62,369 nt of DNA. Source: Thermoplasmatota archaeon (GTDB lineage: Archaea > Thermoplasmatota > Thermoplasmata > Thermoplasmatales > Thermoplasmataceae). The notes under the pieces are model-generated. The model searched no databases, was not told the origin of the DNA, and saw nothing but the letters and a program-made list of their open reading frames with translations. The stretch lies in assembly GCA_023489435.1 (NCBI GenBank), contig JAMDCA010000011.1, forward strand, positions 1 to 62,369, given 5' to 3'. Every line of letters begins with the position of its first letter. Position 1 is the stretch's first letter. The position numbers were made by a program, and so were the translations under genes. Below are positions 27,350-34,823 of the stretch, in pieces.

Positions 27350-29218
27350 ATGCAGGAGTTTGCTTATGTCCCCCCGGATCCAGGCAGAACAAACATAATG
27401 AAACTTGCCCGAAAGCACAACGTTGGGTCCCTGGAAGAACTCTACAAACGTGCCGACGCCGATCCCCAGTGGTTCTGGCCTGCTGTGATAGGGGACTGCA
27501 ACGTTTCTTTTGACAAACCGTATACTAAGCTCTTCGATAACGGGAAAGGGGTTCCGTGGACCACGTGGTTTGTGGACGGAAGAATAAACATAACAAAAAA
27601 TTGCGTTGAGAAATACCGAAAACTTGAATCTCCTGCCATAAAGTTTGAACGTGAGGATGGAACAAAAGGAACGGTTAAATTCAGCGAACTGGACCTGATG
27701 ACTGGAAAGATGGCAGGCTCCCTCCTGAAACTCGGAATAAAGAAAGGTGACAGGGTTGGTATCTACATGCCTCCAAATCCTGAGAGCATAATTTCACTAT
27801 ATTCCATAATGAGGATTGGGGCAGTAGCAGTGCCAATTTTTTCCGGCTATGGCCGAGATGCTGTTAACTCAAGGCTGGAAGATGCAGAAATCAAGTTCCT
27901 CTTTTCACTCTCGCAATACAGCAGGAAGGGCAAAATGGTGGATGTCAGGAAAACCCTTGAAGCCTTAAAGGGGGTACGACTTATCCTCATCCATCCGGAA
28001 AAAGAGGATGAACTGGATTTTTACAGGCTTATAGAGGAGGGGAACTACACCGCCTCCATTGAAACATCTTCTGAAGACCCTGCTATAATGCTCTATACAT
28101 CAGGAACAACGGGCAAACCAAAGGGAACCGTACATGTACACGGCGGAAGCTTCATCAACATTGCAAAGGAAGTCAGATACTACATGGACATGACTTCAAA
28201 TGACACACTCTTCTGGATTTCTGATCTTGGCTGGATGATGGGGCCGTGGTCAATAATTGGAGCCAATGCACTGGGAGGCTCAATATTCGTATATGACGGT
28301 GCCGTGGATTTTCCTGATTCCAACAGGCTCTGGGACTTGGTTTCAGAGCACAGTGTAACTCTGCTTGGGCTTTCACCTACCCTTGTGCGAACAATCAGGG
28401 CAAAGGGAATCAGGAGAGCTTTCAGCAGCGTCCGGCTTTTTGGCTCAACAGGAGAACCATGGGATGAGGATTCATGGATGTGGCTCTTCGAACACCTTGG
28501 ACAGGGAAAAGTCCCCATCGCAAATATCTCAGGGGGTACAGATATAATAGGCTGTTTTCTAGCTTCCACCGCTGCAATACCCCTGATTCCGCGTTGCCTT
28601 TACAGGGGCCTGGGCATGAATGTAACAGTGCTCAATGAGGAGGGCCAGGAAGTGTATGACCAGGTGGGATATCTGGTTGCGAAAGAACATTGCCCTTCAA
28701 TGACCAGGGGAATCTGGGGCAACGATGAGAAGTACATTGAGACATACTGGTCAAAATTCCCTGGGGAATGGGTCCAGGGAGACTGGGCCCTCATGACAAA
28801 GGATGGGTACTTTTTCCTGTATGGCAGGTCAGATGATGTTCTGAAAATTGCCGGAAAAAGGCTTGGCCCCAATGAAGTGGAAAATCTTGTAATGGCGGTC
28901 GAAGGTGTGGCTGAAGTTGCAGTAGCCGGTGTTCCCGATGAGATAAAGGGAGAAGCCGTATCTGTCTTCTATACAGGAAATAATACTGACCAGACAAGAG
29001 ATGCTATCAGGGAAACTGTTGCCAATGGGCTTGGAAAATCCTTTGTGCCCAAGCATATTATCTGGCTTCCCCAACTCCCCAAGACAAGGAACGGAAAGAT
29101 TATGAGAAGAGTGGTGAAGGCGGCGTTCCTGAATCAGAATACCGGAGACCTCAGCAATATAGAAGACACGGGGATTATAGACTATATAAAAGAAGTTGGA
29201 ATACTATATGGAAACTGA
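27350..29218 (+). CDS. AMP-forming acyl-CoA synthetase (acetyl-CoA synthetase-like)
   Basis: Activates a short-chain acid to its CoA thioester through an acyl-AMP. About 622 residues from the ATG. Motifs are the P-loop LYTSGTTGKPKGTVH, the FWISDLGWMMGPWS segment of acetyl-CoA synthetases, SGGTDIIG (in place of the usual YWQTETG), the QGDWALMTKDGYFFLYGRSDD hinge, and the catalytic Lys in KTRNGKIMRR. The altered SGGTDIIG region implies a substrate pocket different from the acs paralogue at 34.8 kb. The ATG at 27350 is preferred to the TTG at 27326 because a TATA-like TTATTTT lies 23-29 bp before it. Followed after 17 bp by an MBL hydrolase gene. Confidence 0.9.
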   Translation: MQEFAYVPPDPGRTNIMKLARKHNVGSLEELYKRADADPQWFWPAVIGDCNVSFDKPYTKLFDNGKGVPWTTWFVDGRINITKNCVEKYRKLESPAIKFEREDGTKGTVKFSELDLMTGKMAGSLLKLGIKKGDRVGIYMPPNPESIISLYSIMRIGAVAVPIFSGYGRDAVNSRLEDAEIKFLFSLSQYSRKGKMVDVRKTLEALKGVRLILIHPEKEDELDFYRLIEEGNYTASIETSSEDPAIMLYTSGTTGKPKGTVHVHGGSFINIAKEVRYYMDMTSNDTLFWISDLGWMMGPWSIIGANALGGSIFVYDGAVDFPDSNRLWDLVSEHSVTLLGLSPTLVRTIRAKGIRRAFSSVRLFGSTGEPWDEDSWMWLFEHLGQGKVPIANISGGTDIIGCFLASTAAIPLIPRCLYRGLGMNVTVLNEEGQEVYDQVGYLVAKEHCPSMTRGIWGNDEKYIETYWSKFPGEWVQGDWALMTKDGYFFLYGRSDDVLKIAGKRLGPNEVENLVMAVEGVAEVAVAGVPDEIKGEAVSVFYTGNNTDQTRDAIRETVANGLGKSFVPKHIIWLPQLPKTRNGKIMRRVVKAAFLNQNTGDLSNIEDTGIIDYIKEVGILYGN

Positions 29219-29235
29219 TTAGTGAGGGGGAAACG

Positions 29236-30060
29236 ATGAAATTTGGCGACTCTGATGTGGTACTTCTTTCTGACGGCTCGTTCACTCTGGATCCGGGTGC
29301 TGCTTTTGGCATTGTGCCACACCAGTTCTGGTCCCGGCGCTTTCTGACCACCGATGCCGGCAGGGTTACACTTGCCCTTCGCATACCATATATTTCTGGA
29401 AAAGGGTTCAGTGTGCTCATTGACTCCGGAATAGGAGGAACACCCGATGAGAAATACACAAAAATCTTTGAAATAAAAAAGGCGGAAGATCTCATCTCCC
29501 AGGTAAGCGAAATTGGAAATCCGGGAAACGTTGATATGATCATACATTCCCATCTCCATTTCGACCACTTTGGACACAGCCTTGAGAGAAAAGATGATGC
29601 ATGGACATTTCCAAGAGCCCGCCTGGTGGCTCAGAGGTCAGAATACACTGCTTCCAGGAGAACAAACGAGTTTACGCGAAACAATTATGGCAAAATAGAC
29701 CTGTCTCTCCTCTCAAAGGCAAAGAAGATACAGCTTGACGGCACAAGCAGGCTCAAGCATGGCCTCACTGCCATCCATACAGGGGGACACACCATAGGCC
29801 ATCAGGCCATAATATACAGCAACGGAGGAAGGGAAATGATCTACTTTGGTGATCTCATACCTACGTCTTTCCACCTGAAGCTCCCGTACATTACAGCCAT
29901 AGATACATTTCCCCTGAGCACTCTTGAAATGAAAAGGAAACTCATTTCACGGGCAATCAGAAATCATTCGGTCTGCATTTTCAACCATGATACTGAAATG
30001 CCTGCTGCAATTCTCTCCGGTTCTGTAGAAGACCCGAAACCGGAAGCCGTTGATTTATGA
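29236..30060 (+). CDS. MBL-fold metallohydrolase (lactonase-like)
   Basis: A 274-residue metallo-beta-lactamase-fold protein with the intact dinuclear zinc motif HSHLHFDHFGH (HxHxDH) near residue 102, a downstream metal His in IHTGGHTIGH, an Asp ligand in YFGDLIP, and a final His in FNHDTEMP. The spacing resembles quorum-quenching lactonases and related thioesterase-like hydrolases. A strong SD (GAGGGGG) precedes the ATG, only 17 bp after the acyl-CoA synthetase stop, so the pair is an operon. Acting on the synthetase's thioester or lactone product is an attractive but unproven idea. Confidence 0.85.
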   Translation: MKFGDSDVVLLSDGSFTLDPGAAFGIVPHQFWSRRFLTTDAGRVTLALRIPYISGKGFSVLIDSGIGGTPDEKYTKIFEIKKAEDLISQVSEIGNPGNVDMIIHSHLHFDHFGHSLERKDDAWTFPRARLVAQRSEYTASRRTNEFTRNNYGKIDLSLLSKAKKIQLDGTSRLKHGLTAIHTGGHTIGHQAIIYSNGGREMIYFGDLIPTSFHLKLPYITAIDTFPLSTLEMKRKLISRAIRNHSVCIFNHDTEMPAAILSGSVEDPKPEAVDL

Positions 30061-31038
30061 ATATATGACGAAGTCCATCTTGTTTCCAAGAATAAGGTCC
30101 ATTGCCAGCTCTGCTATGTCAGTTGCATATAGCGCCACCCTCAGGGCCTCCTCAGATATGGGCGATGTGTAGTGTGAGTATGATGAGTCAGCTGCACTGT
30201 CCATCATAGTCTGCTTTTCTTCAATGAATGCAGGTTTTCTTGATATTATTGAGTTGAGTGCTTCGAACTTCTTCGCATAGAATGCTTCCACTGAAGAGTT
30301 GTAAAGGGAAGTTGCCCTCTTCATAAACTCCACAATTGCAGTTTTTCCATCCTCCTGCACGTGCTCGCCTGATGCCCAGATCCTGCATATGTTAACTGCA
30401 TGATCCGCGATTCTTTCCAGGATTCTCGAGAAAATCAGGAAATAAATGCTGTTCTCAGCTTCATTTTTCCTTCTGTTGACCATCCTGTAGACATATAGCT
30501 GGTACCTGTCAACATCATCATCCCTGCTGATGACGCTTTCAAGCAGCTTTGTATCGTTGTCCTCAATTCCCTTGATTACGTCACCAAGCATTGTCTCGAC
30601 ATTGAGGCTCATCCTTCTCACGGCATTGGCCATGGGAAACGAATTTGTATCTAGAACGTTTTGGAGCACTATTGTCCTGGAGGATTCCTCAAAAATCTCA
30701 ACGCCCATGACGAGCCTTGAGAACTTCTTTACCATCTCCCTGAGGTTGTCGTCTATGTACTGGGAACTCCTTATTATAAGAGTGTCAAAATCAGCTATAT
30801 AGAGTGATGTCAGAGCCCTCTGGAAGTTATCAAGGTCAACCTTTCCTTCTATGTTTATCCTCTTTACGAGCTCGCTCTTACCCTGGGCTGCCTGTGAAAT
30901 GAGAAGATTTCCGTTTGTTTCATCTATCGAGAGTTCACTGCCCTTCTCCAGCCTGTTCTCTTTGATCCACTTGGAGGGAAGTGATATGATATATGTTGAT
31001 CCACCGGTTAGCTGAATTCTTCTGGTATAGGCTGCCAT
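30055..31038 (-). CDS. AbrB-PhoU domain regulator
   Basis: A 327-residue protein combining an N-terminal SpoVT/AbrB swapped-hairpin DNA-binding domain (residues about 5-50: RRIQLTGGSTYIISLPSKWIKEN) with a C-terminal PhoU-like all-helical domain (about 110-325). The latter contains SRDDDVDRYQLYVYR and LERIADHAVNIC, the PhoU E/D-xxxD metal-binding patterns. Such proteins are thought to govern phosphate uptake in archaea, though no pst genes lie nearby. Its leaderless-type ATG (31038) is about 26 bp from CTATATATAG, which is one arm of an inverted repeat. It overlaps the convergent MBL gene by 6 bp. Confidence 0.88.
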   Translation of the reverse strand: MAAYTRRIQLTGGSTYIISLPSKWIKENRLEKGSELSIDETNGNLLISQAAQGKSELVKRINIEGKVDLDNFQRALTSLYIADFDTLIIRSSQYIDDNLREMVKKFSRLVMGVEIFEESSRTIVLQNVLDTNSFPMANAVRRMSLNVETMLGDVIKGIEDNDTKLLESVISRDDDVDRYQLYVYRMVNRRKNEAENSIYFLIFSRILERIADHAVNICRIWASGEHVQEDGKTAIVEFMKRATSLYNSSVEAFYAKKFEALNSIISRKPAFIEEKQTMMDSAADSSYSHYTSPISEEALRVALYATDIAELAMDLILGNKMDFVIYS

Positions 31039-31058
31039 TTACTTACTATCTTTATGAG

Positions 31059-31099
31059 CTATATATAGTATCCTATTTATCTCTATATACTATATATAG
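31059..31099. repeat. 13-bp inverted repeat spanning the phoU-like promoter
   Basis: CTATATATAGTAT at 31059-31071 is the exact reverse complement of ATACTATATATAG at 31087-31099, with a 15-bp spacer. The near arm coincides with the TATA element for the AbrB-PhoU gene (about 26 bp from its ATG). The far arm is one repeat unit (28 bp) upstream. An AbrB-type dimer or tetramer site is plausible. Confidence 0.6.
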
Positions 31100-31131
31100 G
31101 ACATTTCTCTATAGATTAGCTGCCAGCAGTC

Positions 31132-31317
31132 TCAGAAGAATTTTCTCTTTATGGAGTCGTTGATTTTGTCTTTCAGGTCGTCGCCGATCTCATCCAGCTG
31201 ATGTGTGGTCCTTGCATGTTCAGCTATCTGCGGTATAAGGTCTGCAGCCTCTTTTCCAGTAACCTGGAAGTCACAATCCATGCCTATCTCTTTGCACTTG
31301 AACTGATACTTGGACAT
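31132..31317 (-). CDS. DUF1059 family small protein
   Basis: A 61-residue protein with the DUF1059 pattern: YQFKCKEIGMDCDFQVTGKEAADLIPQIAEHARTTHQLDEI. Two conserved Cys (C8 and C15) and two His (H33 and H39) give a possible metal site. Function is unknown. A TATA-like element (31334-31348) lies about 25 bp before the ATG, so it has its own promoter. Confidence 0.85.
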   Translation of the reverse strand: MSKYQFKCKEIGMDCDFQVTGKEAADLIPQIAEHARTTHQLDEIGDDLKDKINDSIKRKFF

Positions 31318-31361
31318 TTTATCCCTTAGTTATATACATATAATGAGAATTTAAAGATTTC

Positions 31362-31404
31362 CCGCACAGTTTCGCATGAAAAGTGAAGGGAAACTGCTGT
31401 GCGG
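31362..31404. terminator. Strong bulged hairpin, possible terminator
   Basis: CCGCACAG (31362-31369) pairs with CTGTGCGG (31397-31404), extended by TTTC/GAAA (31370-31373 / 31390-31393) with a 3-nt bulge and a 16-nt loop. It lies between the 3' end of the membrane protein gene (31419) and the DUF1059 promoter. A transcript terminator for the former is the simplest reading; a small RNA element is possible. Confidence 0.45.
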
Positions 31405-31418
31405 TTCCTTCAAGAATT

Positions 31419-32141
31419 TTACTGCTTGGGCTGTTGCGGCTGCCTGTACCTTCTTGAGCTGGTCATGCTCCTTGCTATGAATACCCCAACCAGGAAAACC
31501 AGTTCATAGATTATGGTATAGTAGAGGGCGTATGTGGGAAGGATATCAACATAGAAGGTGAATGGAGAGACACTGAAGGGGCCATTTATGTCAGGAGTGT
31601 GAAGCGAGATATTGCTCTGGGCAGTTAGATTGTAAGTGTATATTCCGGTGGAGAGCGGGGTTGAATATGTCAGTTCTACAGTATTGTTGCCAGAGAATGT
31701 GGAATTTGTCATCTGTTTATATTGAACCACTTTGGTTCCACCGCCAAGCAACTGAATGTTCAGGTTGATAGAGTTGTAGTTAAGGGTTCCGTTTGGGGTT
31801 ATGTAGAACTGGAAGGTGTAAGATGAGGAACTTCCTGTATACGGGGTTACGGATGCAAGCACAATGTTGCCGGTCAGGTTGCCGTTGACATTTAGCAGTT
31901 GAGTTTCATAAGTTGGGTGTGCCTGATAGACAATATTTGTAGCCAACCCTGCAGTTATGAAAACCACCACGATGAAAACTATCAGGCTGGCAAGCAACCT
32001 GAGCTTGAGTTTGTAAAACTTTGTGAAATGGAATGTAAAGAATGTTACAGCAGGAACCAGGACAAAAATAAGGTCTATTACGGTGTAAATGGCAAGTAGG
32101 CTCGCCAGAGATGAGAATACAATTGCCAAAAGAGGAGCCAT
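31419..32141 (-). CDS. Membrane protein with glycosylatable extracytoplasmic domain
   Basis: About 240 residues from the ATG at 32141. There are two hydrophobic helices near the N-terminus, a third at about 48-72, then an outside domain of about 125 residues. The outside domain is rich in Asn, Ser, Thr and Tyr, with many N-x-S/T sequons (NLTGN, NGTLNY, TNSTFSGNNTVEL, NLTAQSNIS). A final membrane helix and a basic Gln-rich tail (RRYRQPQQPKQ) follow. It is typical of cell-surface proteins of wall-less archaea. No family recognised. The start is uncertain: a TATA-like element at about 32204-32214 points to a TTG at 32183 as an alternative leaderless start. Confidence 0.7.
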   Translation of the reverse strand: MAPLLAIVFSSLASLLAIYTVIDLIFVLVPAVTFFTFHFTKFYKLKLRLLASLIVFIVVVFITAGLATNIVYQAHPTYETQLLNVNGNLTGNIVLASVTPYTGSSSSYTFQFYITPNGTLNYNSINLNIQLLGGGTKVVQYKQMTNSTFSGNNTVELTYSTPLSTGIYTYNLTAQSNISLHTPDINGPFSVSPFTFYVDILPTYALYYTIIYELVFLVGVFIARSMTSSRRYRQPQQPKQ

Positions 32142-32296
32142 GAGTTTGTTGTTGTCATAGATCCACTGCTTATTTGTGATCAATACAGGTAAAATGCATC
32201 TCACTATAAATTAGATGGCATATGCAAGGGTTTGGAACCGACCGTAATATTCTTCAGGGAAATAGAGAGAAAGCTATTCAATGTTAGAAAAGTGTG

Positions 32297-32339
32297 TATT
32301 ACTTTATTATCTATAGTAATAGAAGTCACCAACACTTCT
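32297..32339. promoter_or_regulatory. Two inverted repeats at the XRE-CBS promoter
   Basis: TATTACT (32297-32303) is mirrored by AGTAATA (32315-32321). AGAAGT (32321-32326) is mirrored by ACTTCT (32334-32339), which abuts the TATA-like CTTATATATTT (32338-32348). Both lie directly upstream of the regulator gene at 32369 and are candidate autoregulatory operators. Confidence 0.5.
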
Positions 32340-32368
32340 TATATATTTGTAATAAATGGCGAGAGAAT

Positions 32369-32947
32369 ATGTTGCCTTCCATCGAGGAACTCAGAAAGAT
32401 GAGGAAGAATCTTGGCATCAGCCAGAAAGAGCTGGCTAAAATAAGCGGTGTAAGCCAGTCTTATATAGCCAGGCTTGAAAAAGGAAGCATAAATCCCACT
32501 TACGATAAAATCAGGAAGATTTTTGAATACCTGAACAAGACCGGGCAGAAGGCCAATTCAATCGACATTACTGCTGAGAGGATCATGAGCACCTCTGTGT
32601 TGGTCTGCTATCCCACGGATTCAATAATCTCAGCCCTTAACACCATGAGGGAAAAGGGCTTCTCCCAGCTTCCGGTTGTTACAATGGATGGAAAGGTAAT
32701 AGGCAGCGTTTCAGAATCCGATATCAACGACATGCTGCTCAAGGGAGCCACACCGGATTCCCTGAGATCACTGATCGTCCGGAAGGTTATGGGCGTAACA
32801 CTGCCCCAGCTTGACAAGGGATCTCCCATTTCCATGATATACCCGCTTCTGAAATTCTCAAGCGCGGTCCTCATAGTCGACGGCGGAGAACTAAAGGGAA
32901 TTATAACCAAAGCAGATATTCTCAAAGCTGTAGAAGAATATGCTTAA
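32369..32947 (+). CDS. XRE-family HTH regulator with two CBS domains
   Basis: A 192-residue protein. An N-terminal XRE/Cro-type helix-turn-helix (residues 5-58: RKNLGISQKELAKISGVSQSYIARLEKGSINPTYDKIRKIFEYL) is joined to a tandem CBS pair (about 65-190, with IMSTSVLVCYPTDSI and KVIGSVSESDIN, then a second motif ending GIITKADIL). CBS pairs usually bind adenine nucleotides or AdoMet and so let the regulator sense energy or methyl-donor state. The ATG at 32369 is about 25 bp after a TATA-like element, so the in-frame extension to 32294 is rejected. It overlaps the next gene by 8 bp. Confidence 0.9.
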   Translation: MLPSIEELRKMRKNLGISQKELAKISGVSQSYIARLEKGSINPTYDKIRKIFEYLNKTGQKANSIDITAERIMSTSVLVCYPTDSIISALNTMREKGFSQLPVVTMDGKVIGSVSESDINDMLLKGATPDSLRSLIVRKVMGVTLPQLDKGSPISMIYPLLKFSSAVLIVDGGELKGIITKADILKAVEEYA

Positions 32948-33503
32948 TTTCATTCTTTCCATAATTGAAGCTTTTATCCTGTTCATTCCCGGCTTCATAG
33001 CCAATCCAGCCGCGGTAATAACTGGTGGTCATTTTCCCATGGATTGGGGGAAAAATTTCCTTGATGGCAAGCGGATCCTTGGAGACGGAAAAACCTGGAC
33101 AGGATATTTTGGTGGTTCCCTGATCGGAGTCGTTGCAGGCTTTGTTCTCACAGGACTTTTCCTGCTCTTTGGAATTTCCGGTTCCGTCTCCTATGGAAGC
33201 ACCATTCCTTCAATTACTGTTGCTCTCCTTGCAATGTCTTTCGGTTCGCTCACAGGAGATGTCACAGGCTCCTTCATAAAGAGAAGAATTGGCATACAGA
33301 GAGGAGGAAAGGGATCATTGCTTGACCAGTGGCCATTTGTACTTGTTTCATTCCTGTTCCTCCTTATCTTCTCAAGAGGTTTCTTTATGGCTTATTATGG
33401 AAATATTATAGGCGCACTCGCCATTCTGATAATTACGCCTCCGCTTCACAGGGCAGTCAACATTGTGGGCTATAGGATGAAGAAGAAGGATGTCCCATGG
33501 TAG
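32940..33503 (+). CDS. carS: CDP-archaeol synthase
   Basis: Membrane enzyme that uses CTP to activate digeranylgeranylglyceryl phosphate in ether-lipid synthesis. The 187-residue protein has about five membrane helices and the family motif cluster: FIANPAAVITGG, PMDWGKNFLDGKRILGDGKTWTGYFGGSLIGV, and a Gly/Asp-rich SFGSLTGDVTGSFIKRRIGIQRGGKGSLLDQWPF. Overlaps the XRE-CBS gene by 8 bp and pth2 by 7 bp, so the three are translationally coupled. Confidence 0.93.
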   Translation: MLNFILSIIEAFILFIPGFIANPAAVITGGHFPMDWGKNFLDGKRILGDGKTWTGYFGGSLIGVVAGFVLTGLFLLFGISGSVSYGSTIPSITVALLAMSFGSLTGDVTGSFIKRRIGIQRGGKGSLLDQWPFVLVSFLFLLIFSRGFFMAYYGNIIGALAILIITPPLHRAVNIVGYRMKKKDVPW

Positions 33504-33856
33504 AGAACGTTAAGATGGTTATTGCAGTCAGGAAAGATCTTGACCTTGGAAAAGGGAAGATTGCGGCACAGGCTGCCCATGCTGCAGTAAGCTGTGCCCT
33601 TAAGGCTGAGAAATACGAGAAGAAACTCTTCAAGGAATGGCTAAAGGGTGGCCAGAAAAAGATTGTCATCAGGGTTGAGAATGAAGCTGCGCTGATGGAA
33701 CTCAAGCGAAAAATAGAGCCTCTGGGCATTGTACATGAACTGGTGAATGATGCAGGCCGAACACAGATAGCCCCTGGAACAGCAACCTGCCTTGGAATAG
33801 GGCCGGTTGAAGAAGACGTTATAGAACCCATCACAGGCCAGTACTCTCTTTTATAG
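33497..33856 (+). CDS. pth2: Peptidyl-tRNA hydrolase, archaeal type (Pth2)
   Basis: Releases tRNA from stalled peptidyl-tRNA. The 119-residue protein shows the Pth2 signature: VIAVRKDLDLGKGKIAAQAAHAAVSCAL with catalytic Lys and His, then KKIVIRVENEAALMEL, the VHELVNDAGRTQIAPGTATCLGIGP block, and the C-terminal GPVEEDVIEPITG. Its start overlaps carS by 7 bp. Last gene of the XRE-CBS/carS/pth2 operon. Confidence 0.95.
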   Translation: MVENVKMVIAVRKDLDLGKGKIAAQAAHAAVSCALKAEKYEKKLFKEWLKGGQKKIVIRVENEAALMELKRKIEPLGIVHELVNDAGRTQIAPGTATCLGIGPVEEDVIEPITGQYSLL

Positions 33857-34133
33857 GCCCAACCAACGTCTCGTACAGGCATTTGGGCAACTTGCATGAG
33901 TTCTGATTAAATTAAATTTGGGTATTCAGGATCAACGCCTTTGTTCAACATTAACCGGTATTTCCAATGTAAATCCTTCATCTTTGGGCACATTGCCCTT
34001 AAAATGTGGGCCCACAGTTTTTTATGGTAGAGCTTTCATCATATCGAAAAATATGTTGTTCCAGAAACTTTTATATAAGATTTATGTGAATTACTGCTAA
34101 TGTCGAATAACGATATATATTTGGAGGTTAGAT
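33857..34133. other. 277-bp gene-free stretch
   Basis: Between pth2 and satP. It contains the two palindromes at 33986-34016 followed by a T-run, and the satP promoter (CTTTTATATAAG, about 34070-34081). No convincing protein or tRNA gene is seen. Confidence 0.5.
33986..34016. promoter_or_regulatory. Two adjacent palindromes (terminator or operator)
   Basis: GGGCA-CAT-TGCCC (33986-33998) is followed 6 bp later by the perfect 12-bp palindrome TGTGGGCCCACA (34005-34016) and then GTTTTTT. The T-run after a GC-rich palindrome suggests the end of the pth2 operon. The palindrome could equally bind a regulator about 55 bp upstream of the satP TATA element. Confidence 0.45.
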
Positions 34134-34733
34134 ATGGCTGATGCAATGGAGAGCCCTTTCACAAAGGCTTTAATGGCTGATCCAGCACCACTGGGCCTTG
34201 CAGGATTCGCTTTTACCACTTTCCTGCTCAGCTTCACCAATGCTGGGATAGTGCCCGCAGGCGGTGCTGTTGTTCCCCTTGCAATTGCCTGGGGTGGATT
34301 GGGACAACTTCTGGCCGGCGTGTTTGAAATGAGAAAGGGCAACACCTTTGGCTTCACAGCATTCTCCAGTTATGGAGGCTTCTGGCTCTTCTATGCCTTC
34401 CTGAACCTCTTTGCAGGATCAGGAATGATAACCATAAGCAGCCAGGAAGTAGGATATGCTCTCATCCTTTGGGGATTTTTCACATTGTACATGTGGCTCC
34501 CTGCCATGATGGCAAGCTTCTCCCTGAACTTGACTTTCCTGTTCCTGTGGCTGGCATTCTTTGTGCTTGGAATTGCTGCCCTCACAGGTAGTGCCTCGAT
34601 CCTGCATGCAGGAGGATACCTTGGATTCCTTACAGCATTCTTTGCGGCTTACACCAGCTTCGCAATAGTTACAAACTCTGTAAGACCTGGAACTCTCCCG
34701 CTTGGTCCTGGACTGTTCAAAAAGAAAGCCTAA
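34134..34733 (+). CDS. satP: Acetate/succinate transporter (GPR1/FUN34/SatP family)
   Basis: A 199-residue membrane protein of the acetate channel/transporter family with six helices. The signature near the N-terminus reads DPAPLGLAGFAFTTFLLS (the family NPAPLGL with Asp for Asn). A helix-2 glycine-rich segment (LAIAWGGLGQLLAGVFEMRKGNTFGFTAFSSYGGFW) carries the conserved FG-TAF-SYG-FW pattern. Start ATG with a strong SD (GGAGGT). A TATA-like element at about 34070-34081 leaves a leader of roughly 30-40 bp. Followed by the acetyl-CoA synthetase gene, which has its own promoter. Confidence 0.92.
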   Translation: MADAMESPFTKALMADPAPLGLAGFAFTTFLLSFTNAGIVPAGGAVVPLAIAWGGLGQLLAGVFEMRKGNTFGFTAFSSYGGFWLFYAFLNLFAGSGMITISSQEVGYALILWGFFTLYMWLPAMMASFSLNLTFLFLWLAFFVLGIAALTGSASILHAGGYLGFLTAFFAAYTSFAIVTNSVRPGTLPLGPGLFKKKA

Positions 34734-34734
34734 A

Positions 34735-34762
34735 TTTTTTAAACCCCATTTTTTTATTTTTC
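34735..34762 (+). terminator. T-rich terminator after satP
   Basis: Two T-tracts (T6 at 34735-34740 and a T-rich block at 34749-34762) lie directly after the satP stop, the simple oligo-T signal used for archaeal termination. Confidence 0.5.
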
Positions 34763-34823
34763 CATATGTCCATTGATATTTTGTCCCAATAACCTTAATA
34801 TAGAATCAGCGCCATGATTTGGT

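Noticed and set aside
33918-34100. 60-codon frame between pth2 and satP
   Set aside because: It runs through the palindromes, the T-run and the satP TATA element, which argues against coding.
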